Assembly: GCA_002794465.1 (NCBI GenBank)
Contig: MTSL01000107.1
Span: 1 to 64,000 of the forward strand
Length of the DNA: 64,000 bases
Source of the DNA: Paramicrosporidium saccamoebae
Taxonomy: Eukaryota > Rozellomycota
Direction of reading: 5' to 3'
Shown here: one piece after another, positions 1 to 10,240 of the stretch
Numbering within the stretch: the stretch's first letter is position 1
Layout: every line of letters starts with the position of its first letter
Notes under the pieces: model-generated
The model's database searches: none
What the model was told of the DNA's origin: nothing
The model's input: the letters and a program-made list of their open reading frames with translations, nothing else
Program-made: the position numbers and the translations under genes

Positions 1-473
1 CCCTCATGGGGCCCAACGGCAGTCGTGATAGACAGGACGCTTCAATTCGTCGATTTTGTCGATAGGCGATCTAAATACATGCATGAAATTGGTTAATGGG
101 ATACCGAGAGGGCCTGCTCAAAGGTGGTATCCTCCGTCAAGGTGCTGAGGGGGCACCGGTCCGCATAGCGTTGTCCCAGCTTGTTCAACCTACGTCGTTG
201 CGCGAAACAACGAATGACCAGAGCACAAGTGGGGAGTAAGGCGGGCGCAGCACCGGTTCCAAGCACCCAGGTTGCCGTCCCAAGAGCGGCCACATAGCCT
301 GCATAAACAAGCCCAGTCGATAAAGCGAGTTTGGCGTACGCGCGCCACTTATACAATCCTTGAAAGTCTTTGAGAGATCTGGTGAAAGCATAGCAACCCG
401 AGACGACTGAGCAGATGGCACCTAGAATGTTTTCAGCCGATATCATTAAAGTAGAGTCGAGAGTCGGGGGCAT
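1..473 (-). CDS. Partial hypothetical membrane protein
   Basis: Two exons are visible: 473-105 and 70 down past the window edge. They are separated by a 34-nt intron (71-104) with GTATCC donor, ATTAACC branch-like box and TTAG acceptor. Without splicing the frame stops at once; with it the protein continues through FEQALSIAYRQNRR towards the edge. Exon 1 encodes two or three hydrophobic stretches (about residues 12-32 and 45-85), so an integral membrane protein is likely. I do not recognise the family. A TATA-like TATTTATA lies about 15 bp before the ATG at 473, so the Met nine codons later could be the true start. The 3' end lies outside the window. Confidence 0.6.
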
Positions 474-881
474 AAACACCCGTGTATAAATAGGAAACAA
501 TTCATGCTGTCATGCCGTCATGCTGCTATGATTGGTCAAGTCGGATTGGTGGGTCCAAAAAATGCCTCTTTATGGTCTAGGAATTGTGAGCAGCATAACT
601 ATGCGAGGGGCACGATGGATATATTTAGACACAGTTGCTCATTAGTCGTTGGTACTTTTCATTTAACTGTTGTAGGTACTGATCAATTACCGACAACAGA
701 ACCATCTATTAAGTCTTGTATTGTGGATACACAAGTTATCTACACAATAATTCGTTTTAAAATGAATTTCGACCATTGTTTCTAGGATCACCAGTGAACA
801 AACTTCCCTTCCCATCTCTTCTTGTCTCTTCTTGTCTCTTCCACGTGGCAAAGTACGTGGTAGCACCCCAGCCACGTAACA
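474..881. other. Intergenic region with promoter elements and a partial dispersed repeat
   Basis: This stretch holds an inverted CCAAT box (ATTGGTC near 531) and a TATA-like box for the leftward gene. At about 782-815 there is a fragment resembling the inner part of the dispersed MITE-like family (CTAGGATCACCAGTGAACAA). A short TCTTCTTGTC duplication follows at 817-840. The open frames here show no protein-like features. Confidence 0.45.
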
Positions 882-2780
882 TTAGCATTCTATGGACAAT
901 TTCCCAAATGCCTCAACCATATCACCACACAATGTATCCCGTAAAGGGTTTCTCTGTTCGCTTTGAAAATTCCTCATCCTTTGCACTGTTCCTGGGGCTA
1001 CTTTGTGGTAGCCGTGTTCTACAAGGAACTCTACGTCTGGAACGTGTTCTGGCCTTGTACTATGCACATAGAGCAATAGCTCAGTGTTTTTGTATACCTT
1101 CAAGCCAGCCTGGACCGACTCTCTTGATGGGGCTGCGTCTGGATTCTTGTCAATGATCCAGCTCAGCGCTTTGACGTTTCCGATATTGGCAGCAGCGCTG
1201 GCCATCTCGGAAGTAGCCACATTGATGGAAAGATCCCGGGATATCCACTCGTGAAATTGTGCAGTATCACTTTTCGCCTTGCACAGCATTATCAAAGCAC
1301 TTTGAGATAGATGGCCTGGATTCTGGGAATGAACCCATTGTACATATTCCACCGGCTGATCGTACATCTCATCATATGTAGGCAGATATTGGGAATCTCT
1401 GTTGGCCAGTTCGTAAAGTGATCTTAAGAGAGTCAAAAAGTCGGCCATATCTTTCCGTGTGCGGGAGCAGTTGGCTTTCATGGCCACAGTAACCTGCTTC
1501 CTGTCAGGCAACAAAGACTGGTCCTTTTTGACAATCCATTCCACGAGCAGCCAAGCACACGAATGGAGAGCGTGATCAAGATCATTTGCTGTCAGTTTTG
1601 GAATTTTTTTAGTCGTCTCATAAATCTTGTTGCCTGTCCAGATAACAACACTGTGCACACACAGCTTCATGGCATGACGATATAGTAGCTTTAGAGGCAC
1701 TAGCTCGGGCTTGAGATAGTAAACTACAACAATCATATCATGGTGCCACATGGTTGCAATGTCTGCCACACTCGCTTGATACCGCTCTGGTAGAAAATTT
1801 GGATCGAGGCTATTTAAAAAGCCAAATACGCCGACATGACCACCAACCATAATCTTTCCCATGCAATCTCTACTTGGCCAGAGTGTCCTGTCGATTGCCC
1901 GTACCCACTCGAGAATCTCCAAGCAGCCATGGCTGGCAGCAGTGGTCACATGTTCCATAGTTAATGTAGATATTTTCTGGTGCCGATAGAGGACCTTTAG
2001 CAATCCTGCCTTACAGCTAACAATGGCAAACCTGACAACTCTCATAATGTTGACAATGTCAGGCTTGGCTAACAAGACAAAGTCGAGAAAATCAGGATCG
2101 CCAATCCATGAGAATAATCCAGAGTCTTTGAATATGTCAACACCATTATTGTGTAGCAGGCGCAGAGTCTTGGTGCGTCCATTGCCTTTTAACTTTTCTA
2201 TCTTTGTCTCGTCTTTAATTACTGTCATTTTCAGGTGCTGCATAATGTTTACGGCTTCAAGTGACTTGAGTAGATCTGAAGATAGCACCGTGCCCGAGTA
2301 CAGATCTAATGGCACGAGACGCATTTTCTTGACATGTTCAAAAAACTCTACATTGTCCGCTCTTAAAAGTTCTACAAAATTGCTGACCCAGTCAAATTCC
2401 ATTCGGTCCCACAACTCGTTTTCAAACCAGCACTTTCCAAACGATAGCGCATAGAACCAATGGTAATCCCTTGGATGCTCCCAACCAAGAAACATTTTGC
2501 TCTGTACACAGAAGAGCACAAGATTACATTTTTCATGGAGAGCTTCTTTCACGACATCCAGGGTATTCATCTCAGCAGTCCTACTGTTTGATGCAATGAT
2601 GCAAGCCTCTGCAGGAGTAATTCCATGTTTTTGTATGGCCTGTTCCATTACAGAGTTTAGTTCTGAAATGAACAGTCCCTCTCCACGACGTATCAGCTCA
2701 AGGAAGGTAACGTCTGAGCTAGTGCAACGGTTAACAATCAATAGCAAACCGAATGCATTGGATGCGCTGAATAATCTCAT
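882..2780 (-). CDS. Ankyrin-like repeat protein, possibly secreted
   Basis: A single 632-residue frame starts with ATG at 2780. The first ~22 residues are hydrophobic (SNAFGLLLIVNRC) and could be a weak signal peptide. From about residue 200 onward the protein has degenerate 35-45 residue helical units in which a short hydrophobic helix pair is followed by a P-x-x-P-x-R type turn (for example LLPDRKQV and AAPSRESV). This looks like the divergent ankyrin-like repeats common in protist and giant-virus proteins. No catalytic motif is seen. A protein-interaction or host-interface role is possible but not shown. It is divergent from the carrier gene at 2952. Confidence 0.6.
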   Translation of the reverse strand: MRLFSASNAFGLLLIVNRCTSSDVTFLELIRRGEGLFISELNSVMEQAIQKHGITPAEACIIASNSRTAEMNTLDVVKEALHEKCNLVLFCVQSKMFLGWEHPRDYHWFYALSFGKCWFENELWDRMEFDWVSNFVELLRADNVEFFEHVKKMRLVPLDLYSGTVLSSDLLKSLEAVNIMQHLKMTVIKDETKIEKLKGNGRTKTLRLLHNNGVDIFKDSGLFSWIGDPDFLDFVLLAKPDIVNIMRVVRFAIVSCKAGLLKVLYRHQKISTLTMEHVTTAASHGCLEILEWVRAIDRTLWPSRDCMGKIMVGGHVGVFGFLNSLDPNFLPERYQASVADIATMWHHDMIVVVYYLKPELVPLKLLYRHAMKLCVHSVVIWTGNKIYETTKKIPKLTANDLDHALHSCAWLLVEWIVKKDQSLLPDRKQVTVAMKANCSRTRKDMADFLTLLRSLYELANRDSQYLPTYDEMYDQPVEYVQWVHSQNPGHLSQSALIMLCKAKSDTAQFHEWISRDLSINVATSEMASAAANIGNVKALSWIIDKNPDAAPSRESVQAGLKVYKNTELLLYVHSTRPEHVPDVEFLVEHGYHKVAPGTVQRMRNFQSEQRNPLRDTLCGDMVEAFGKLSIEC

Positions 2781-2951
2781 TATACGGTCGTACCACTTGG
2801 TTCACAATAAATTAATTGCGTGGTCCCTTGAACAATGATTGTGGATTGGAAGATAGCGATCAATTAAGACTTTACAGGCACTAATTATGAGAAATGTAGC
2901 GTACTGATTAGCCGGTTATTCCGCGTCGCACCAATAGCATTTGGTACTCTG

Positions 2952-3944
2952 ATGACAGAGATTGGGCTCTTTGAAAAGTTGTGTTCTGGGGCCGTTGCTG
3001 GTGTTATTGGCACTGCCGTGTAGGATATTAATTACGGACTAAATAATTCTACAGAATATTTCCTATCGACTCGATAAAGACTCGGTTGCAATCTGGACAA
3101 GTCTCCGCCGCTGGTGGACTACAAGGGTAAACCTTTGTCTCCACCATTCACATTTAGTGTCAAGTGCTTCAGGGATGTTCTTGCAAAGGAAGGTCCTCGG
3201 GGGCTCTACAAGGGGCTGTCGGCAAATCTAATTGGAGTTACTCCCGAAAAAGCAATCAAGCTTGCCGTCAACGACTACTCTCGCGCCCATTTCGCACTCA
3301 GAGCGGGGACTTGTCCGGAAAAGCTGCCTGTTCAGTATGGGATGGCGTCGGGAGCAATTGCGGGGTTCTGCCAGGTGATAGCAACAAATCCCATGGAAAT
3401 TACAAAGATCCAGATGCAGCTCGCAGCAAGGGGGCAGGGGAACGCAAAGCTTCTGGATGTTGTCAAGAGACTGGGCCTCCGCGGTCTTTATCGCGGTACT
3501 CTGGCAACACTGTGTCGTGATGTTCCATTTTCCATCATGTTTTTTCAAACATTTGCATCCCTGAAAGGGCTCCTGTCGCAAGGTTCCAATCAGTCAACAC
3601 CGCCCCTCACGGCCATCCTCCTTTCTGGATTGTTGGCAGGCGGAGTATCGGCATTTGGGGCTACACCGATGGATGGTAAGCATTGTGAACTATTTGACCT
3701 AGTAGTTGTAAAGACGAGACTGCAGGCATCGACCTGTCCGCCCGGTGACACCATGTTGAGGATTTATCGGTAAGCACTCGATCGTATATTCTAAGCTCTT
3801 AGTGCCATCTGGAGGCAGGAAGGATATCGAGGCTTCTTCCGCGGTGCCATCCAGAGGACAATGGTATTTGCGCCCTTGTTCACCATCTCTCTGTTGGTCT
3901 TTGAAGTGCAAAACTTTTACATGAATAAATACTCTCGTCCGTAA
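2952..3944 (+). CDS. Mitochondrial glutamate-type carrier (SLC25A22/A18-like)
   Basis: Five exons (2952-3019, 3055-3126, 3158-3675, 3706-3769, 3803-3944) give 287 residues, matching the six-helix mitochondrial carrier family. Introns are 35, 31, 30 and 33 nt. The three carrier signatures are visible: PIDSIKTRLQ in repeat 1, NPMEITKIQMQ in repeat 2 and PMDVVKTRLQ in repeat 3. The last depends on choosing the TAGTAG acceptor at 3705. The stretch NLIGVTPEKAIKLAVND is characteristic of glutamate and aspartate/glutamate carriers. No N-terminal EF-hand region is present, so a plain glutamate/H+ symporter of the inner membrane fits best. The exact substrate is inferred from family resemblance. Confidence 0.85.
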
Positions 3945-4070
3945 AAAAGTGACATTGCCTCATGTGGGAGGTTATACGTGGCCCTGTGAGATTATTTGCG
4001 AGTATGTGTGATTGTGTAAAATCGTTTTTGATCTCCTAGGCATGTTTATTTGGAAAAAAGGTGGTACTTT

Positions 4071-4256
4071 TGTGACGTAGAAGACTGATTAGTTGGGTAG
4101 TTGAGAATGGTTCCCTAGTTTGGAAAAGGGATAATCAGAACAATCGACGAAGGATAATGTTATTTGTGAGACTATAGATGGGTCGTTGGATTGACTGAAG
4201 AAATTCTCCTCTCTTCTCGCCCGACAGTCCATACTATTTATCCCCACTACGCGACA
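4071..4256 (+). mobile_element. MITE-like dispersed repeat, family A
   Basis: The element runs from TGTGACGTAG to CTACGCGACA, which are imperfect 10-bp inverted repeats of each other. Internal blocks (GATTAGTTGGGTA, CTAGTTTGGA, TTTGTGAGACTATA, GTCCATACTATTTATCCCC) recur in the copies at 27330-27495 and 30916-31119 and in the decayed copy at 43434-43690. It carries no coding sequence. It sits between the 3' ends of the carrier and GPN3 genes. No target duplication is obvious at this copy. The rest of the 343-bp gap (3945-4287) shows nothing else. Confidence 0.65.
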
Positions 4257-4287
4257 CCAATATACTTTTGTACACTAATTGCCTAGT

Positions 4288-5187
4288 TTATTCACTATCA
4301 TCACATTGGTCATGGGCATCTGTTGGCTCCTTGGGCTCGAGTGCTTCACTAAACTGTGTGGCCATCTCAATGTGCATCATTATATTCTGCAACGAACTCT
4401 CCTTTTTAATGTTAAGAGGAATAAAGTTGACCATGTCAAACTCGTCAATGAGCTGTACAATCGCTCTGTTTAGCTCTAGAAACTTGGGTCGGGTGCTGTC
4501 AGACATTTGCTCATTAAGGAGACTTGGATCGGGATAAAAGTACCGATGAAGATGGTGCAAGTCGTCTCCCACATCCTCGTCGTCCTTTTCGTCAGTGTCG
4601 CCTCCATCTCGCCTCGATTCCAAAAGATCCATCTTGGAAATCACATTCAGATGTGGTATTCCTATTTGCAGCATGGCAGAGGTGGCAGTGAGCACACCAG
4701 CAAAAAACTTTGTGACATCCTGGAGGAACAAACTCTCCATCAAGTAAATGCCGCATGGCTTGTAATCGGCCGTTTGGAATACCGACACGATTCGCGACAT
4801 AATGTCCGAGTGAGTGTAGAGCTCGATTTGGCCTGGACAGTCGACAATAAGAAATTCGTCTTGATACTCGCCCAAATCCGTGGTGAGCCACTCAATATTC
4901 TCCAAGAGATATTCAAGACAAAACATGAGACCACCGTTTGGACCATATTGCAACTCTTCCATGGCATCCTCAACGGCGATAAGCTCCTTGATATCTTTGG
5001 ACGGTTCATAATCAAAATGGTCAGCCGCAGGGTCGAGGTTGATCAAATGGGCAACTCTACCCAGACTTTCACAATGTTGTATCAGCGCTGAACAAAAAGT
5101 AGACTATTACGTTAGTGAATATTGGCTAATAACAACCTTTCCAGAGCCAGCAGGGCCCATGATGAACAAAGCCGCACCAGATGACAT
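4288..5187 (-). CDS. GPN3: GPN-loop GTPase 3
   Basis: Two exons (5187-5137 and 5103-4288) are joined across a 33-nt intron with a CACTAACG branch site. Together they give 288 residues. Exon 1 carries the start and most of the P-loop (GPAGSGK), completed by ST from exon 2. The GPN motif lies in YGPNGGLMFCLEYL, followed by the DCPGQIELYTH switch and SKMDLL as the NKxD-like motif. The PNGGL form and the overall order match GPN3 rather than GPN1 or GPN2. These GTPases help assemble and import RNA polymerase II. A short acidic insert (about residues 187-202) and acidic tail are present. The exon-1 Met is the only one that fits the family start. Confidence 0.9.
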
Positions 5188-5626
5188 TTGTGACCCATCC
5201 CCTGCATGCCACCCTAAATGGCATGATCTGGTAGCCGCGGCATGTGATGAGAGTGGGTAGTTGAAAGTATTGTTGCGTAGTGAAAACGACGCTAAAACAC
5301 AAGTATGGTATATTAAAGTGTCAATCTCTCCGTTTTTTGTCTCTGATTCTTTTCCCCACATTGGTCCATCACGTATCATCCAACCAATCGTTTCATTTCT
5401 TTGCAGCTGGGAAAAGACTTGCTTACTATCAATCCACCCAACCGCACTACACTGTCAATCCACCCAACCGCACTGCACTGGTAATTTACCCAACCACACA
5501 ATCACATAACCACACAACCACACAATCACACAACCACATAACCACACAACCACACAACCATACAACCATACAACCATACAACCACACAACCACGTTACAG
5601 TATCAAATCTACCTTGATCACCCTAA
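5188..5626. repeat. Intergenic region with CAACCACA microsatellite
   Basis: This 439-bp gap holds a degenerate CAACCACA/CAACCATA satellite at about 5494-5597. Before it, two longer imperfect repeats contain CCACCCAACCGCACT (5448-5480). A CCAAT box (CCAACCAATCG) lies near 5379, about 190 bp upstream of GPN3. I see no gene. Confidence 0.6.
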
Positions 5627-6747
5627 CTACTCTATTTTTTCAAAACATGCTACAAAAAATCCATTCATCCGATCTGCCTTGGGGTCAGCTCTTATGACGT
5701 CATTTCCAAAGGAATATTCGGGGAAACCACGCCTTGGCCATAACGGGAGAGGGTACGGGACAAGCTGAAAAGCTGGCTCGGCTTCGAGGACTTGTCGAAC
5801 TACCTCTTCGTTTTCCTCCTTATGGACTGAGCAAGTGGAATAGACTACCCTCTTCATGTTTGGAAACTGCATGGCGTGCCTCAGAATCATGCATTGGAAA
5901 TTCGACAACGACTGCAGTCGATCTGAATCATAAGTGTCGGTATTTTCAAAGTCTTCCAACATTCCACTACCAGAGCAGCTGGGATCTACTAATCCATATT
6001 CAATCTGTGGGTAATCAGCTGGGTTAGTCTTGAGAAAGTCCATGTTTGCAATCGTCACATGAGTGCACTCGTGCTTCCTAATAGTTTCGGCCAAAATTTT
6101 GAACCGTTTAGGATCCCTCTCAAAGGCACAGACGGAGCCGGAGGACCCCACAGCAGCTGCAAGTTGTGTAGTCTTGTTTCCTGGAGCAGCACAAGCATCC
6201 AACACCGAGGCTCCCGCTGGTGGCTGTAACACGGCGACGGGTATACAACTAGCCTTGTCCTGCAAAACAATTTGTCCTTTGCAGTACATTTCATTCTTTG
6301 TCAAGTCGGTTCCTGGAGGAAATACCAAGAGCCCGCCAATGTGTTCATCTAATGAAAAGCATCGCCCAGACTCGGGAAGACAGCCGTCGAGATATTCATA
6401 GCCCTCGTCTTTGAATTTCTGGATGCATTCGGCCGTCGAAAGGGCCAACGTGTTGATCCGGACGTATCGCATGGGCCTGGGCACATTTTCCTGTGGCGAT
6501 CGCAATTTAGACAACACATACTCTGCTTTTATGCGCGTCTTATGACGTGATATGGGCTCCCACAGCTTTGCACTGCATTCAGGGACTCGGTCATTCACGA
6601 GGTCATGCGCAAGAACAATCGCCAAGCCCGGACGAATCTAAAAATTCCGTAAAATGCCTGCTGTACCTTTCGTTCCTGCTTGAAGAACATGGATTTTTCC
6701 AAGGCTTCGTTTATCCACTTGAAATCTACACAATCAACTTTTAGCAT
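5627..6747 (-). CDS. NSUN5: rRNA cytosine-C5 methyltransferase, NSUN5/Rcm1 type
   Basis: Exon 1 (6747-6667) and exon 2 (6637-5627) are joined over a 29-nt intron, giving 363 residues. The S-adenosylmethionine fold shows motif I as VLDACAAPGNKT. The two catalytic cysteines are in VDPSCSGSGM and STCSVHKEENE, the hallmark of Nop2/Sun m5C enzymes. The arrangement, including PSCSGSG, matches NSUN5 (yeast Rcm1), which methylates one cytosine in large-subunit rRNA. The upstream ATG is chosen because exon 1 (MLKVDCVDFKWINEALEK) joins in frame and supplies the expected N-terminal helices. The 3' end lies close to the satellite. Confidence 0.87.
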
Positions 6748-6936
6748 TCAAGAGTACTTTTGCACGTCTCAGTGACGAGTGCAAATAGGGCCTTCTTATT
6801 ACGATATCTCGAACCGTAGCAAAGCGTCTTAATTCTTCCCTTTCCGTTTCGTACGGAATCTACAATAGAAGCGGCTTCGTAGTACAGTCCATCATTTGTC
6901 ATTTTAAAACCAACAGAGTCAGGCACCCCTTGCTCA

Positions 6937-7920
6937 ATGACGAACCGGGTCGCAGCACCAAAACTGTCTGGCAAAGACGTAGTATCAGACACGCCACTTT
7001 CGGACCAGAACGTGGCACCAAAACTATCGGTCAAGACACTATCTGACCGTGTCATTTCTATCGAATTAGCGTCCGAGATAAAATCCATTGGGGATGTAAA
7101 GAGTTATTTGGAGAGGCATGGCGTAGTGTCAGCTCAGAAGCAGACACTTATTTCTTGTGGCCGCGTGCTCTTGGACCATGAGCCTGTTCCGGCGCCCGAT
7201 AGCGTCATTCATTTATTCTATTACGAACCGACCGCGCTTATTGCTGACCCCATTGAGGCAGCCGCCGACTGGGACACTAAGAACAGGATGAAGGTATTCA
7301 AGGGACTCTACTTGTTCTCCATCCGCAAGTTCCACGAGGCTGCACCCTTCCTGATTGATTCCCTGACAACATTTAGCGAAACCTCTTTTATTCCGTTCAA
7401 GGACTGTGTAAAATATGCTGCCATTGCATCCATGCTAGTGTTGGACCGACCAACCATACTCAAGACACTTGTCAAGTCTCCCGAGGTTCTGGAAGTCATC
7501 AATGACCTGCCCCACATGGAAGCCTACATCAACTCCCTCTACAACTGCCGCTACCGTGAATTTTTCCTGGCTCTCGGATCGTTGGAGAGTGAAATGAAGA
7601 ATGACTGGCTAATCGAGCCACATGTCCAGTACATCATCAAGGAAATGCGGATCCGTGCCTACACTCAAATTATGCAATCATATCGTAGTCTCACTCTCGA
7701 CTCTATGGCAAAGTCGTTTGGCGTGACTGCCGACTTTATTGACCGCGAGATAAGTCGTTTCATTGCAGCCGGACGACTGAACTGCGTGATTGACAAAGTG
7801 GCAGGACTAGTCATTACCAGTCCTCCAGATCAGCGAAACACAGAGTATGTAGCTCTCATAAAGCAAAGCGATGCTCTTGCCGCACGAATGCAAAAATTGG
7901 GACGCATCCTCAGCTACTGA
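6937..7920 (+). CDS. RPN7/PSMD6-like proteasome lid subunit with an N-terminal ubiquitin-like domain
   Basis: The 327-residue frame has two parts. Residues ~110-327 match the C-terminal half of the 26S proteasome lid subunit Rpn7/PSMD6 (DWDTKNRMKVFKGLY, LSRFIAAGRLNC-type PCI winged helix, SRFIAAGRLN). The usual ~185-residue N-terminal helical solenoid is missing. In its place, residues ~31-97 align by eye with ubiquitin: VKTLSDRVISIEL, then GDVKSYLE, QKQTLISCGRVLLD and SVIHLFYYE, in the same order as beta1-2, helix 1, beta3-4 and beta5. Residues 7-13 and 27-33 (APKLSGK and APKLSVK) are a small repeat. A stop codon at 6880-6882 and NSUN5 just upstream leave no room for the missing solenoid. 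The family call is strong; the UBL call is my own alignment. Confidence 0.8.
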   Translation: MTNRVAAPKLSGKDVVSDTPLSDQNVAPKLSVKTLSDRVISIELASEIKSIGDVKSYLERHGVVSAQKQTLISCGRVLLDHEPVPAPDSVIHLFYYEPTALIADPIEAAADWDTKNRMKVFKGLYLFSIRKFHEAAPFLIDSLTTFSETSFIPFKDCVKYAAIASMLVLDRPTILKTLVKSPEVLEVINDLPHMEAYINSLYNCRYREFFLALGSLESEMKNDWLIEPHVQYIIKEMRIRAYTQIMQSYRSLTLDSMAKSFGVTADFIDREISRFIAAGRLNCVIDKVAGLVITSPPDQRNTEYVALIKQSDALAARMQKLGRILSY

Positions 7921-9047
<1,127 letters not shown>

Positions 9048-9127
9048 ATAAAGAGTCATTATGAGCGGCTAAAAAGTTGGTAACTTATGAAAGCTTGCCA
9101 TAATTACAACTGATTTTAACATACTCA

Positions 9128-9205
9128 CAGCTCTTGACAACTCTTTGACAACTCTTTGACAGCTCTTTGACAACTCTTTATACTCTCTCATACTCTCTCA
9201 CAATA
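9128..9205 (+). repeat. Minisatellite CTCTTTGACAA
   Basis: About four to five copies of an 11-12 bp unit (CTCTTTGACAA) are followed by three ACTCTCTCAT units. The run lies between the 3' ends of polyubiquitin and RAD23. Confidence 0.7.
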
Positions 9206-9221
9206 GACCATTTATATACTT

Positions 9222-10207
9222 TCACAGATCCTGATCATTTAAATGTTCCAGCAAATAATTGGCTGCCAATTCTTCATTCTTGTCGCAGGCAAAGAAGGCT
9301 TCAACGACATGCGCTCGTCCGAAACCCATCGACTCTAAGCGTTCAATGGCCTGACGATCTTCTTCAGAAACTTGCAGTACTTGAGCACCAGGAGGAAGCT
9401 CTCCATCATCACCATCGCCTCCGTCATCTTCTTCTTCGTTACTCTCCTCACCCTCACCCTCTCCCTCTCCCTCGCCGTCGGGGTTGGCCCCTTCCATGAT
9501 CAGGGCATAGAATTCTTCGCGATTCTGTTCAATCAACTGCAGAATCTCGGGGCTGTTTTGGCTCAGCTGCTCGATTATTGGCCCCAGCATTTGTGGGTTT
9601 TGTTGAATCAGAGAACGAAGCTGTTGGAACTGAGGGTCGTTTCTCAAAAAGTCCAGAGATCCGGATGATTCATGATGGGCCATGGGTGCTTCATCCTCTT
9701 CCGCAGGCAGCATTCCGGTCGTCAAGTATTCAACGGCACGCTCTGGATTATTAAAGGACGCTCTCATGGCGGCCATGACTTCTTCCTTTCCAAATCCCAT
9801 ATCAACTAGCTTTCCCACGGCATCCTCATAGGCTTCCCCAGTCACCAGCTTGGATTCTGCGTCACCAGTGGCAGACTGAACAACCGGTGTAGCTGGAGTG
9901 GCTGAGGTGGCTCGAGTAGTTGTTCCTGCGGAAACTGGCTTGGGCGTCACAGTCATCAAAACAACAAAATCTCCCTCTTTCAGAGCCGTTTGAGAAATGA
10001 CCTGCTCATTCTCCAAAACTTTGCCTGCATGGATCAGTTTCTGGCGCTCCACGGGGGTATTTTTCGATTCACCCATTTGGGCGATGCGCTCCTTGGCGTT
10101 CAGCACCTAACACTCAATAAATATTCGTCGTGTCCTTTTACCGTTTCATCAGGAGTGACTTCAAGCGCAAATTGGCTTTGTTGTAGCGTCTTGATTACAA
10201 TTCTCAT
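9222..10207 (-). CDS. RAD23: Rad23-type UV repair and ubiquitin shuttle protein
   Basis: Two exons (10207-10142 and 10106-9222) spliced over a 35-nt intron give 316 residues. The full Rad23 layout is present: an N-terminal UBL beginning MRIVIKTLQQSQF; a Thr/Pro linker; UBA1 (KLVDMGFGKEEV); the STI1/XPC-binding region (SLDFLRNDPQFQQLRSLIQQ); an acidic Gly-Glu repeat; and C-terminal UBA2 (RLESMGFGRAHVVEAF). It carries polyubiquitinated substrates to the proteasome and stabilises Rad4/XPC in nucleotide excision repair. It is divergent from NOP14, with 33 bp between start codons. Confidence 0.95.
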
Positions 10208-10240
10208 TGACCCGGCTGCTTGAAACCCCGGTTGTTCCAG
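10208..10240. promoter_or_regulatory. 33-bp head-to-head gap of RAD23 and NOP14
   Basis: Only 33 bp separate the two start codons, so promoter elements and 5' leaders of both genes must overlap the opposite coding region or be extremely short. I see no TATA box inside it. Confidence 0.4.

Noticed and set aside
504-785. A 93-codon + strand frame
   Set aside because: Its composition is not protein-like, and it covers promoter elements of the leftward gene.
5494-5597. CRISPR-like array of CAACCACA units
   Set aside because: There are no unique spacers; it is a simple satellite in a eukaryotic genome.
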